Assembly (NCBI GenBank): GCA_047967505.1
Contig: CM106540.1
DNA from: Dipteris shenzhenensis
Taxonomy: Eukaryota > Polypodiophyta > Polypodiopsida > Gleicheniales
DNA: 64,000 nucleotides
Strand: one strand, 5' to 3'
Below are positions 31,790 to 42,990 of the stretch, in pieces. Position 1 is the stretch's first letter; every line of letters starts with the position of its first letter. The notes beneath the pieces are model-generated. The model ran no database searches. It was not told the DNA's origin and saw only the letters and a program-made list of their open reading frames with translations. The position numbers and the translations under genes are program-made.

Positions 31790-32700
31790 TTGTATGGAAT
31801 CCTAGAAGAAGGAGAAAGGTGAGAGTTCGTTGTTGAAGTTCGATGGTACAAACTTTGCTGCATGGCAGCTCTCAACTCGCTTGCATCTCATGCAGAAGGG
31901 TTTGTGGAGTATAGCATCAGGAACTAAGAAGAAGACGAAGGATAATGAGCCAGACAAGGTGTCCTTGTGGAAGAAATGGAATGAGAAGGCAGTCGGCATA
32001 AGGGAAAGCCTTGGGTTCAAATTATTTCCATCATATCGATGTCTCCAAGAATGCAACAGATAATTGGTCCATCATCGAAGCTCTCTTTGGCATGAAAATG
32101 AAACATTCAAAGTCATTTCTAAAGTAGGAGCTATTCAACTTTTACATGGAAAAGTATGAAGGCTTGGGAGCGTGTCTAAATCGTCTACAGTCCTTGTTGA
32201 AGCAATTGTCAGATCTTGGTTCCAAAATTGATGAAGAAGATTCGAAGGCAGTTCTATGCTCACAGCTATATCCCAGAGGTATCCAAATTTGGTGCAGATT
32301 CTTAGAGTCATCTGAGAAGATATGGAGTTTATTGATATGGTCAGAATTCTTTTGAGGGAAGAACGACAATAGGGTGCGAATGTATATGTTCGTGAGTCTG
32401 TCTATGCAACTGATAGCAAAATTAAGAAGAGTTTTGGCAAGAAGTTTAGCAACAAAGGCAAAGAAATGTTGAAATGCACTTACTATGGCAAGGAGGGATA
32501 TGATGATAGATTCTGCTACAAAAAGGCTTTTGATTTGCAACAAAAGGAAAGAGTGTGCACTGTGGAAGAATTGCCTCTGTTAGATGAATTTGTAGGATGG
32601 GCTATGGCAACAAAGTTGAAGATCAAGATGTGGATGAGCCGTGGGCATTTTAAGCATCACAATTTTTTGATTGTGTATCGTGCCTTATGTAGGTGATACA
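31790..32700 (+). pseudogene. Copia-type gag of element E
   Basis: The internal region encodes a UBN2/Retrotran_gag-like protein: LLKFDGTNFAAWQLSTRLHL (31825-31890), LNRLQSLLKQLSDLGSKIDE (32170-32240) and a zinc-knuckle relic KCTYYGKEGYDDRFCYKK (32469-32522). In the knuckle the second Cys and the His of CCHC are Tyr. Frameshifts and stops (for example after 32090 and 32355) break the frame. No pol follows before the polypurine tract. Confidence 0.7.
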
Positions 32701-32856
32701 CAGTTCTTTGCAGTGTGTTGTGCTCTATGTGAGTGGTGCCAGTTGTCTTAGTCATACTCTGTTTGAGTTTTCTTTTGTGCTAGAGATGCTTTGGTTCAGT
32801 GTGTGAACTTGACGGAGTTCTGAATGCAATACTCCCCTAATTCGATCATGGGGGGT

Positions 32857-32951
32857 TGTTGGTATTGATCTTCATAGGGGTCAACTACATGGTCTCACGT
32901 GGTAAATTGAAGGGTCACAGAAGGTTGGAGCATGATTGATGAGCACACGTA
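32857..32951 (+). repeat. 3' LTR of element E, first part
   Basis: Matches the first 95 bp of the 5' LTR and ends in ACGTA, the left copy of the target duplication of copia A. It resumes at 40066. Confidence 0.85.
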
Positions 32952-33208
32952 TGACAAAATATGAAGAGGGGAGAGGAGAAGAGTGGAGATGAGGAGAGAG
33001 GGCACAGCTAGAGAGCACACCACAAATGACTAACTGTACACTAGAATTAGTTGAAAAAATAGAATATATACAAACCCTTTTAGGGTTAGGGTTAGGGGAG
33101 CTAACCCTTTCCTTTATAGCACTCTATAAGGTTAGTGCTATGCACATATGATCACGTGATGGTGCTATGCACACATGATCACATGATGTTGAGCGTGAAC
33201 TCTCAACA
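32952..33208 (-). repeat. 3' LTR of copia A
   Basis: 257 bp; on minus it runs TGTTGAGAGTTCACG...TTTTGTCA. The interior has a TATA-like run (atagaatatatac on plus) and agggttagggttagggg next to ctaaccct, a foldback with telomere-like words. The polypurine tract (CTTGAGGGAAGG on minus, 33209-33220) abuts it. Confidence 0.9.
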
Positions 33209-33291
33209 CCTTCCCTCAAGATCAACATCATGAAGTAGGCCTTCCCTCAAGATGATGATTCTGGGGAATCGAAGAAGGACTGAGCATTACA

Positions 33292-36200
33292 TTACACCCC
33301 TTTAATGGGAATGTCCTTCCTCTGCATCAAACCAAGAGCTAGTCGGTGTTTCTCGAATAGCTCTTTACCGAGTGGTTTGGTAAAGATGTCTGCAACATTT
33401 TCTTTGCTATCACAATGCTGCAGTGTGATGTCACCAAGTAACACTCTTTCTCTGATGAAGTGCTCTCTGACATCAATGTGCTTTGTTCTGGAGTGATATA
33501 CTGGATTTTTGGCCAATGCTTGAGCCGATTGATTATCACAGTATATTGTTGTTGGATTTGACTCATCAAAGTAATCTGTTTCTGACAATAGTCTTCTGAG
33601 CCATATAGCTTCACATGCACCTGTAGTGAGTGCTCTATATTCTGCTTCAGTCGAAGACAAAGAAACAGTTGGCTGTTTGTTTGACAACCATGATATAGCA
33701 CCTTGACCAAGGAAAAATGCATATCCCTGTGTCGATCTCCTGGTCTCATGATCTCCAGCATAGTCACTGTCACAGTATCCATGCAACCGTGGATGACTTC
33801 CTCTGTATTCTATCCCAAATTGTCTTGTACCTCTGATGTATCTCAAGACTCTTTTGGCTGCATTCCAGTGAGACTATTTTGGATTTGCCATAAACTGTGC
33901 TAGTGAGCTTACTGCATAACAAATATCTGGCCGTGTGATTGTCAGATATATAAGAGATCCAATGAGTTGCCTGTAGTATCTGTCATTGACTGTAGGCTTT
34001 TCTGAATCTTTAGTAAGTTTCAAACTCTGTTCCATGGGAGTGGCTGCAATCTTGCAATCTGCCATATGAAACTTCTTCAGGAGACTGTCAACATATTTGA
34101 GCTGACTCATGAATGTGCTATCTGAATCTCTCCAGAACTCAATTCCAAGACAATAGTGCATAAGTCCAAGATCTTTCATGTCGAACTCTGCAGATAAGTC
34201 TTGTTTTAGCTTTCTGATGAAGCTATCCTTGCTTCCTGTCACAATCAGATCATCTACGTACAAAAGTGCAATAGTAATATCTTCCCCTTGAACTTTGTAG
34301 TAGAGAGTATGATCTGCATTGGACTTCATGTATCCCAGATCAGCAAAATACTTGTCAATTCTGCTGTACCAACTTCTGGGTGCTTGCTTTAAGCCATAGA
34401 GACTCTTCTTGAGATGGCAAACCTTGTTCTCCTGTCCTGGTTCAACATAACCGGCTAGTTGTTGCATGTAGACTTCCTCGTCTAGATAACCATTGAGAAA
34501 TGCATTCTGGACATCGAGCTGATACACATTCCATTTACTGAGTGTCGCTAGTGATATCAAGAACCGTATGGAATCCATCTTTGCTACTGGAGCATAAGTC
34601 TCATCATAATCTTGGCCATATTGTTGTGCAAATCCTTTTGCAACTAATCTGGCTTTGTATCTCTGAATACTGCCATCTGGATTGTACTTCACTTTGTATA
34701 CCCATTTGTTGGCTATGGCCTTCTTTCCTGGTGGAAGGTCGCATAATTCCCAAGTGTTGTTTTTATACAAAGCATCCATTTCTTCATTCATAGCAGTTTG
34801 CCATTCTAGCTTATCTACTGCGTCTTCGAAGTACACTGGCTCTTCTGTAGCCATGATGGTAGTCATAAGAGCATAGTTGGTGGTTTCCACCTGAATTGCT
34901 TTGCCTTTCTGAGCATATGTCAATCTGACTGGTGGTCTGCTTTCCCTAGTAGACCGTCTGAGCTGCTGTGACGCTGATTGGGGTGTTGCTGGCAATTCTT
35001 GCTCTTCTTCATCAACCTGTTCTATAGATGACTGTGAAGTCGATGCTTCTATCTCCTGTGTAGGTGAGGTTTTCCATTCTGATTCCTCATCGAAGATTAC
35101 ATCTCTGGAGATAATGACTTTGCGGTTGATGGGATCATACAATTTGTATGCTTTACTTTCTTCACTGTAGCCTACCATGATGCATTTGCGTGACTTCGCA
35201 TCCAATTTTCTGCGATGATCATCATGTATGTGGGCATATGCTATGCAACCAAATATGCGGAGATGCCCAATGCGTGGCTTGTGTCCAGTGAATGCTTCAT
35301 AAGGAGTCATACCTTGTATCGGTTCGGTAGGAAGCCGATTAAGCAAGTAGTTAGCTGTAGCTATTGCTTCTGCCCAATACTGATTCGGAAGATGCTTTTC
35401 ACTAAGCATTGCTCTAGCACTGTCTGCTAAAGTCCCATTCTTCCTTTCAGCTATTGCATTTTGCTGAGGAGTATCTGCACATGTGAATTGTCTTCGAATG
35501 CTGTGAGTTTTGCAAAAGTTCATGAATGCTGAAGACATGTATTCACCTCCTCTGTCTGATCTCATGACCTTGATCTTTCTGCCTGTTTGGTTTTCTACCA
35601 TGGCTTTGAATTCTTGAAATCTGGCAAACACTTCAGATTTCTCTTTCAGAAAGTAGACCCAACAATATCTGCTGTAGTCGTCGATGAAGGTCAAGTAATA
35701 AAGTGAACCATTGATGCTGCGGGTCTGGGCATAACCCCATACATCTGTATGAATTAAATCAAGAATACCTCGTGCACGAGAGGTACTTCTGACAAAGTTG
35801 GTTCGTTTTTGTTTGCCGAAGCAGCATGCTTCACAAACCTTTCCAAGAAACTGTACCTTCGGAATCCCAATTGCCATATTTTGATTCCTTAGATCTAACA
35901 AGTACTTGAAGTTGACATGACCATATCTCTTATGCCATTTTGCAGATAGTGGCATCTGTTGCATTTGAGCTGACATGGCATGTTTATCTGGTACTGTAGC
36001 TAGCATCCTGTACAAGCGTCCTTCCTTGACACCTTTTGCTACTAGCTGACCTCTTTTGGATTTGTCTCTGATAGTGCATTCATCACCATCGAAGATGACT
36101 TTGTAGTTGTGTTCCGTCATTTGACCTACTGACAAAAGGTTCTTGCTGAGCTTCGGAACATAGAGCACATCTTTGACTAATCCTTTTGTACCAGTGAAAT

Positions 36201-37548
36201 TGTTCATAGGGATAACACCTGTCCCTTGAACCGGATTCGGTGTATTGTCTGCTGTATAGATGACATTCTTTTGACCTTCTAATGGCTTCATTTCTGTGAA
36301 CCATTCCTGATGATTTGTCATATGAGATGATGCACCGCTGTCGATGTACCAAGGATCCTATTCCACTTGGTCGACTTGATAACTGAAATCTTCTTTGGGA
36401 TTGAAATCAGTGTCTAAGTGCATTGTATCAGTCTGATGCAATTCCTCACTTGCAAGAAACATATTGCCATGTTCATTTGCAAAATGACTGTGACTAGAAT
36501 GTCCACCACAATGATTTCCTCTTCCTCGGGAATTCCCTCGATTACTGCTGGATTAACCGCCTTGGTCATACTGCTTCTTGCAGCAATCTCTTTCATAGTG
36601 TCCAAACTTGTGACAATAGTTGCATTGAATGTTTGACACATTGGTGGATGCATTCCCTCGTCCTTGGAATCTTCCTCTGTTGGAATGATTTCCTCTTTGC
36701 TGATTTTGATGTTGCTGAGGATGCTGCTGATGCTGATGCTGATTCTGACTTTGATTTTGACCACTTTTCTGATATGATCTACCTCTGTTTCTGCCTTTGC
36801 CTCTGCTTCTGTCTGAAGCAGTGAATGCCTGATCATTAGAATGACCTTTACGTGCTTGAATGGCTTGAGTCCTGAGTTCTTCACCAGGTAGAACTGACTG
36901 AAGTTCTTCCAGTGTTGGAATTTGCCGTTGGATGGCAATACTCTGGACTAGATTCTCATATCCTTCTCCTAGTCCATTCAGGATTACTTGAACCATTTCT
37001 GCGGGATTCATAGTCTCTCCTGCTGCTGCAAGTTGATTGTTGTAGTCTTTGATGCGGAGTACATAAGCATGACCGGTTTCATTGCTATTGCGGAAACTCT
37101 GGTTGATCTGGTTTCTCAGGGTGAGAATCCTGGATGTGTTCTTGGACTCGTAGAGAGCTGCAAACATATCCCATGCTTCTTTTGATGTTTTGACTGTGTT
37201 GAGCTGTCCTAGCATGACATCTTGCACATTCTGCTTGATCAGGTGATAGGCATACTTGTCTTTCTTATCCCATTCTGCTTGAGCTCGGGCAATGGCAGGA
37301 TCTGCTACTGGTGCGGAAACTGTTTGTGTAGATGTAGATCCCGATGTAGATCCCGTTGCTGGTGCTGTGACAACAGATGGAGTAGAGCTACTGGTGACTG
37401 GGTCGGCCAATGGTCTAGGTATGGATCCATCAACATACTCCCATTTGTCCTGAAGCACAAGAATGGTCTCCATTCGGTATTTCCATGTACCGTAATTGGA
37501 GTTGTCTAACTTAGCAGATGCCTCCAGATTGAGGTTGCTAGTCGACAT
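33292..37548 (-). CDS. Gag-pol polyprotein of copia A (with three in-frame stops)
   Basis: About 1418 codons in one frame from MSTSNLNLEASAKLDNSNYG. The order is: gag of the Retrotran_gag_2 type; zinc knuckle CNYCHKFGHYERDC (near residue 310); aspartic protease DSGASSHM; pre-integrase H...H...C-EAC; integrase core with D (HTDVWG), D (RSDRGGEY) and E (AIAERKNG); reverse transcriptase with YVDDLIV; RNase H with YCDSDYAG and STEAEY. Stops are TAA at 36553-36555, TAG at 36358-36360 and TAG at 33874-33876. No frameshift is seen. Stop readthrough is not known for this family, so the copy is probably defective, though freshly inserted. Confidence 0.85.
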
Positions 37549-37623
37549 GGTGCAAACAATGTACTCAAGAGTGTCCTGAAAAAACTCTGTATGAATCAAC
37601 TGCAAATACACTGAAGATGCCAA

Positions 37624-39796
37624 GTGAAATCTCTGTACCGTCGGTGAAGATAGAACTGCAATAAATAAGATTTGACCTGTGTTACAAGGCTTGTGGCAAT
37701 GATGCCAGGAATAGCCAAGAGGCTTTACAAGGCTGAAAAATGATGTGCACGATGCCGTGAGATAGCCAAATAGGCTTTACAATGGTGGCATGTGTGTGTG
37801 AAATCAAGTGCTATCTGCCCACTGAATCAATCTGCAATGCCTCTGAACTCTGAAGTCTGCTCACTGAACTGATGAACGTAAGGTTTCAGGTAATGTAATG
37901 ATGTGAAATCGGATGTGAGCGTATGGACTGACTCCGAGTAGGTACTAGTCGGGAATTTTGGGCATGGCTTAGATTGGCAACTTGGGGAATTCAAAGCGTC
38001 CCCTCTATGGCGATCTAGTCTACTCTGATCTAGATCTAAACCAACCGTCGATCGATGAAAGAGCAGCAAATAATTCCTTTTCTTTTGTTCTTTTTAAGTG
38101 CTGGGTCAGATGCGTCGATGTAGAGGCAAATGTGCATGAAGGAAGTGGTTTTGTCGGCGAGGCTCAAATGTGAGTGTAACTTGCGCCGAAATGTGCGCGT
38201 GATGTAACGAGCACGTAGAGCACGAAAAATCGAGCGACTTTCCTTTTTGGAGCACCCTCAAATTCTTCCTGGATCAAGAGATATGACTTGATCTAGGTGG
38301 AGGGGCAAAAGGAGTGCAAATGGTGCTCAATGATGATGTGTCACTGTGAGTCACATGCAGTGATGATGTGGCACTGTGCTTAGCAAGAGGTGTGCCAGTG
38401 AAGCTCTGTGCTGAGGTGGCAGTGCTGAGGTGTCACTGATGATGTGGCAATGATGATGTGGCACAGATGATGTGGCACAAGTGACATGGTAGATGACGTG
38501 GCACAGATGACGTGGCCTGATGACGTGGCTGATGATGTGGCACAGATGATGTGGCAACTGATGTGGCAATGCTGACGTGGTAGATAAGATAGGTACACGT
38601 GGCACTTCCGGGTGCCTGATGATGTGGCAATTGGAGGTAAGGGTTGCCACGTGGCAAAACGCTATCTGCCACGTGTTGAAACGCGAGGCACCAGAATCTA
38701 CCCAAGATTCTGACGAAGATGTCGATTCCGTCCGTGATTCCATCGCGTGAGCGTTGGAGGCCTTTGGCTGTGGAGCTTTGCTGTCGATTGTTCGTTGGAG
38801 GAGCGGATCGATGGAGGCGCATGGCTTCTGACGGAGCTGTTAGAGGCAATGGCGTGAGAAAGCCTTTCGAAGGCTCGTTGGTGCAGAGCGTGGTTGGCGG
38901 AGGTCGCCCGGGTGTGAGCTATGGCGGCCGATCGTCGAAGATGGCGCAGGAGCTAGTCGTGGAGCTGGAGCGCATCGCTGGCCTGCCGATTTGACAAGGT
39001 GAAACAGGAAAAGTGTAAAGCATGAAAGGAAATCGAAAAAATGCGTAATTGGGTGACAAGCGCTTCCGCCATAGCCAAAGCTTGAAGCTTCAGCTCTAAA
39101 CGTGAGCTCCTCCACCATCGCCAGAGCTCGAAGCTTCGGCAGCCATAGACAAAGATTCAGCTTCCAACATCAGGTTGCTAGAGAAATTTTGTAGAGGTTG
39201 TGCTCTCTTGCCATAGCCAGAGCTACAGATTCAGCTCCTCCGCCATAGCTCGAGGGCTCCTTCTACAGCGAGATTCAGACAAAAAACTCCAGCTTTTCCG
39301 CCATCGCCAAAGCTGGAACTTCAGCTCCGGCTCCAAAGCTCTACACTAGTTGTTCATCTCTGCTGCTCATCCTCTTCCTCCTCCTGCACGCTCGTCCTTC
39401 TCTCCCAGCTTGCCTCAGGGGCTTTTTGATAGGGACGGCCGTCGAAGGAGCTTTGTTGGAGAGGCTTAGCTTCTTTCTCTTTCTCACAGATCTCTCAAAA
39501 CCTCTCTCTCAAAGACTAAGATCTAGATCTCTCTCTCTCTCATAAGAAGCTCTCAAAGAACTCACTAAGTCTCTCAACAAATCTATTGCAAAACAAAGAA
39601 GAATCTCAATGAACGGAAATTTCTATCATCAACGGAATGAAGGAATGCTCACTCAACGGAAGTTTCTCTCAAATGGACGAAAATTTCTCTCAACGGAAGT
39701 GAAGGGAAGGATCTCACAATCACTCAAGAGAACTCTCAATCTCACAATCTCTCTCACACTCTCAAGAAACTCAATGTCTCAGCGGAAGACAAGTGA
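37624..39796 (-). promoter_or_regulatory. Long leader of copia A with repeated bZIP-like motifs
   Basis: Between primer site and gag. Around 38340-38600 a 12-13-bp word (on minus GCCACGTCATC / GCCACATCATC) recurs about fifteen times. The CCACGTCA core is a G-box/C-box type plant bZIP site. Around 39060-39330 a second degenerate repeat (ccgccatagccaaagct, gaagcttcagctcc) recurs. Around 39600-39720 aacggaaatttct-like words recur. Open stretches here lack domains. Enhancer function is inferred from motif identity only. Confidence 0.5.
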
Positions 39797-39808
39797 GCTC
39801 TGATACCA
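39797..39808 (-). other. Primer binding site (tRNA-iMet) of copia A
   Basis: gctctgatacca on plus is TGGTATCAGAGC on minus, directly adjoining the 5' LTR (39809-40065). Confidence 0.9.
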
Positions 39809-40065
39809 TGACAAAATATGAAGAGGGGAGAGGAGAAGAGTGGAGATGAGGAGAGAGGGCACAGCTAGAGAGCACACCACAAATGACTAACTGTACACTA
39901 GAATTAGTTGAAAAAATAGAATATATACAAACCCTTTTAGGGTTAGGGTTAGGGGAGCTAACCCTTTCCTTTATAGCACTCTATAAGGTTAGTGCTATGC
40001 ACATATGATCACGTGATGGTGCTATGCACACATGATCACATGATGTTGAGCGTGAACTCTCAACA
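39809..40065 (-). repeat. 5' LTR of copia A
   Basis: 257 bp, no difference seen from 32952-33208. Confidence 0.9.
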
Positions 40066-40423
40066 ACGTAGTGCATGGCAGACACTTGGCCTCTCTAGTT
40101 AGGGTAAGTTTCTATAAAGTCATGATGGCAGTGAGCATGGAACTCTCTCTGAGAATGTCCATGAACTAGTGAAGCTCTCTAATGAGAGCCGATTCTAGTG
40201 TTATGAGCAGCCTATTCAATAGGGTCTATAGTAGAGTCGTGTTTCTTTTATGTAAGGCCTACAAACTCAGTAGAGGTGCAGCTAGAGTCTTGGTGTTTTG
40301 TTACTTCTCAAATAAATAGTGTTTGGTTCTCAGACTGTGTCCAATTGTTCATCTCATTTGAATCTTGAATAGGTTGTCATTTTTATAAGTCTCAATTGTA
40401 GTATTGTGGCTCGTAGGCCAACA
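40066..40423 (+). repeat. 3' LTR of element E, second part
   Basis: Starts with the second ACGTA copy, continues the LTR (gtgcatggcagacacttgg), ends gtaggccaaca, and is followed by the ATTCT target duplication. Confidence 0.85.
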
Positions 40424-41071
40424 ATTCTCTTATAAAGCAATTTATTTGATATGCAAAAAATGGTTCTGATGGTGGATGGAGCGACGGAAGGCTAGCTCTT
40501 GATGAAATTATAAATCTTTCCAAGCACACTTTGTAGAGGGAGCATAAAGCCCATCAAAGTGTTTGTGAAAGATTTATAATTTCAATGATGGCTAATCTAT
40601 GATAATTTTCTGGTCACCGAACATGATAATTCACATCAACAAACATAATAACGGCTTGCCATCATATTATAAAAGTGCATATTGTACATGATATCAAAGT
40701 GTTTGTGAAGTAGTCACAATTTCAATGACAATTAATCTACAATAATTTTCAAACATGCAAATTTGTACATCAACAAACATAATAACGCATCATTATCATA
40801 TTATTATACACGGTATTGAGTTTGATCATAGTTTACATTTAGCCATAGTCACTGGGTGAACTGTATATGTGTGCTTAGTTTCCAAAATTTATAGCTACAG
40901 ATTACATGGCCAAAAAATTATCCTAAGAAGCTCATTTTACAAAAATTGTGAGCATCAAAAATTTGCTTGTGCATGTGAGGTCCATATCCTCTTGCTAATT
41001 TTGCAGACTGCATGAACAATTGCATCATGTGCAATTGTGTAACAAAACAATAAATAACCTGCACAGCAACA
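40424..41071. repeat. hAT 3' flank with 140-bp tandem repeat and foldback
   Basis: Continues the sequence downstream of the hAT gene. A unit starting atcaaagtgtttgtgaa at 40553 recurs at 40693 (period 140 bp), both running through acatcaacaaacataataac. A foldback pairs gaaattataaatctttc (40504-40520) with gaaagatttataatttc (40567-40583). No coding potential. It is likely the right end region of the hAT transposon, though I could not define its terminus. Confidence 0.5.
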
Positions 41072-41290
41072 CACAACAACACAAAGCACCCACAGATGCA
41101 TTTCCTTAACTTTAAAAAAAACTTACGGGTGCGTCTATTTGCGTGTCTATATACTGCATCTATAAGCGTGTCTATATAACATACAGATGCACCTATAGAT
41201 GTGCTTTTAAATGCTCTATAAAAATTTAAAAAAATAGAAAGACACATACATAGACGCGCTTATAGATGCTCTACATAATCTTTTTTTTTA
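41072..41290. repeat. Left subterminal repeats of element G
   Basis: gtgcgtctatttgcgtgtct, gcatctataagcgtgtctat, acctatagatgtgctttt and tagacgcgcttatagatgct form the same repeat family as H and B. Confidence 0.65.
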
Positions 41291-41716
41291 ATAAAAGTAG
41301 AAATTTGTGTGGTTGAACAGAATGCTGTGTATGTTGTGTATGCTATGTGGTTACAAGAATCCCATTTCCACATTGTGCAATTCAATTATTATAGCTAACC
41401 GCATTTTAATTAGCACGATTCCAAGGACGTCTATAGTCGATGATCACAATTCCGAATAAAACATTACAACTCCAAAACGTTTTCACAAGGCATTCATTCA
41501 TAGAATGTTGCACAAGGAAATTGAAAGCCAACAAAATAAAAGGAGTGTATATTAATTCATAGCCCAAAAAGTGCTTGTATGTACATATAGCATGAAGCCA
41601 AGCCACATCCTGTGGCTTCAAGTACAAAAAATAAGAGGAGTGTATATACAAGAGAGACACGAAGCCAAGCCAATGGCTTCAAGTACAAAAAAGAGTAGCT
41701 AGCACTACTTTTATGA

Positions 41717-42990
41717 CTAATCTAAGCTCTCCGCATCCTCTCTCCCTTCTTCCTCATCTTCTTCCTCTTGATCACCCTAGGGCCCTATAAATGAGGGACA
41801 ACATGTATCAATGTATGAAAAATCAAATCTTATTTACAATATGGACATTATTTAATTACTTTTAAATACTTGGAGGGGCGCTCTAGTAGCCTGGATATAC
41901 TACTCCTCAGTAATCAACCCATCATCATAGAAGTGTCTCCATGTATCTCCTCTGTGATGGTGGTAGTGGTAGGCTATCTTGACAGGAGTAGGGTACTTGC
42001 TCATGATATCAAGCTGCAAGGTGACACAATTTGCGGAGGGGTTAGTACAAAGAAACAACCTCCTAATAGACCACATAAACACAATATAATTTGAGACCGA
42101 TACTTACAAATTGGGCCTCCCATGATTCAACACCCCCTGCTCCAAAATGCACATTTCCATTTTGGTCCATTTGGATCCTTCGTGCCTCCACATCCTCCAG
42201 ACTGGGGTCCACGCCTTCACTACCTTCATTGCTTTCTTCCACTCATGCTTGTGAGCGGTGTGGGGCTGGCCCCTTGGTGGTTGACCTCCCTCTCTCCTGG
42301 CAATCTCAGCTAGTGCCTGCCTCTTAAGCAAAGATCTTTTCTTGGCAAGTATCACTTGGCCCATTTATTTATGAACTAAACATTGGGGGGATCGGGATAC
42401 CTAGAGCGAACAATAGTGAGGGTCTCATCAGCCAACTTTTGTGGCTGGTCTTTGTAGTGAATAAAGTAATCTTTGTAGTTGTTAGCAATTACAGAGTGCA
42501 TGAAGGCCATGATGTCCTTCCTACGTGCATCCATCAAGATGCCTCCTATTTGCGTGATGTCATATAAGATGGTACCATCACCCTCTGGTACATCTGCATC
42601 ATCTGAATCATCCCCACCCCTACCATTACCCCCCCCAAAGCACTGTGCCATGCATCCCCCACCGCTCTCCCTGCTACTATGCCTATTGCCTTGTCGTGTC
42701 GAGCTAGTACGCTGGCCACTCATAGCTAGAGAAGCGACTCTCAACTTCATGGGAATATGCTAGCCACTCATAGCTGGAGAAGCAACTCTCGACTGCATGG
42801 GGGTACATCAGCAGCTCTGTGAGGCAAAAAGGCCTCCTAACCACAGGGGGGGAGAATGGGCTCAGCTCTATAGTCTTCTGGTATGTCTCGACTCCACTAG
42901 GGTAATCTTAGCTAGTGTGGGATTGGGGTGGTTTGGAGTCTGTACTACCGACTCCTAGGGGGAGTTTAGAGTATCTGTCATGTATGTGTA
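41717..42990 (-). pseudogene. Transposase_24-like second gene of element G
   Basis: Exon 1 on minus includes GTILYDITQIGGILMDARRK, KDIMAFMHSVIANNYKDYFI, SRYPDPPNV followed by TAG (shared with B), and GGQPPRGQPHTAHKHEWKKA. Exon 2 near 42015-41880 reads LDIMSKYPTPVKIAYHYHHH. The last exon is an acidic tail ending ESLD with stop at 41717. Frameshifts near the last exon. Same fold and role assignment as the B and H copies. Confidence 0.65.

Larger units (their letters stand above)
32952..40065 (-). mobile_element. Full-length Ty1/copia retrotransposon (copia A), 7.1 kb, very young
   Basis: Two 257-bp LTRs (32952-33208 and 39809-40065) that I read as identical over their whole length, target duplication ACGTA (32947-32951 and 40066-40070), primer site and polypurine tract on the minus strand. 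One reading frame from 37548 to 33292 encodes gag, protease, integrase, reverse transcriptase and RNase H, with three in-frame stops. A 2.2-kb leader separates the primer site from gag. It is nested in the 3' LTR of element E. Confidence 0.95.
31267..40423 (+). mobile_element. Gag-only LTR retroelement E (about 2.0 kb without the nested copia)
   Basis: 5' LTR 31267-31715 (449 bp, TGTTGGATATTG...ACAACA), tRNA-Met primer site tggtatcagagc at 31718-31729, a gag-like internal region, polypurine tract (tcatgggggg, 32846-32855), then a 3' LTR starting at 32857. The 3' LTR is split by copia A after 32951 and resumes at 40066 to end at 40423. Target duplication ATTCT flanks the whole (31262-31266 and 40424-40428). 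No protease, integrase or reverse transcriptase is present, so it must move using enzymes from another element. Confidence 0.85.

Noticed and set aside
31802-32056. Minus-strand open frames opposite the gag of element E (31802-32056, 32142-32543)
   Set aside because: They are antisense to a recognised gag reading and show no domain of their own.
33080-33115. Interstitial telomere repeat
   Set aside because: Only two TTAGGG-like units, and the same sequence occurs in both LTRs of copia A, so it is part of the LTR.
33339-33782. 147-codon frame overlapping the RNase H of copia A
   Set aside because: It is a shifted frame of the RNase H coding sequence (33292-33846), which has clear catalytic motifs.
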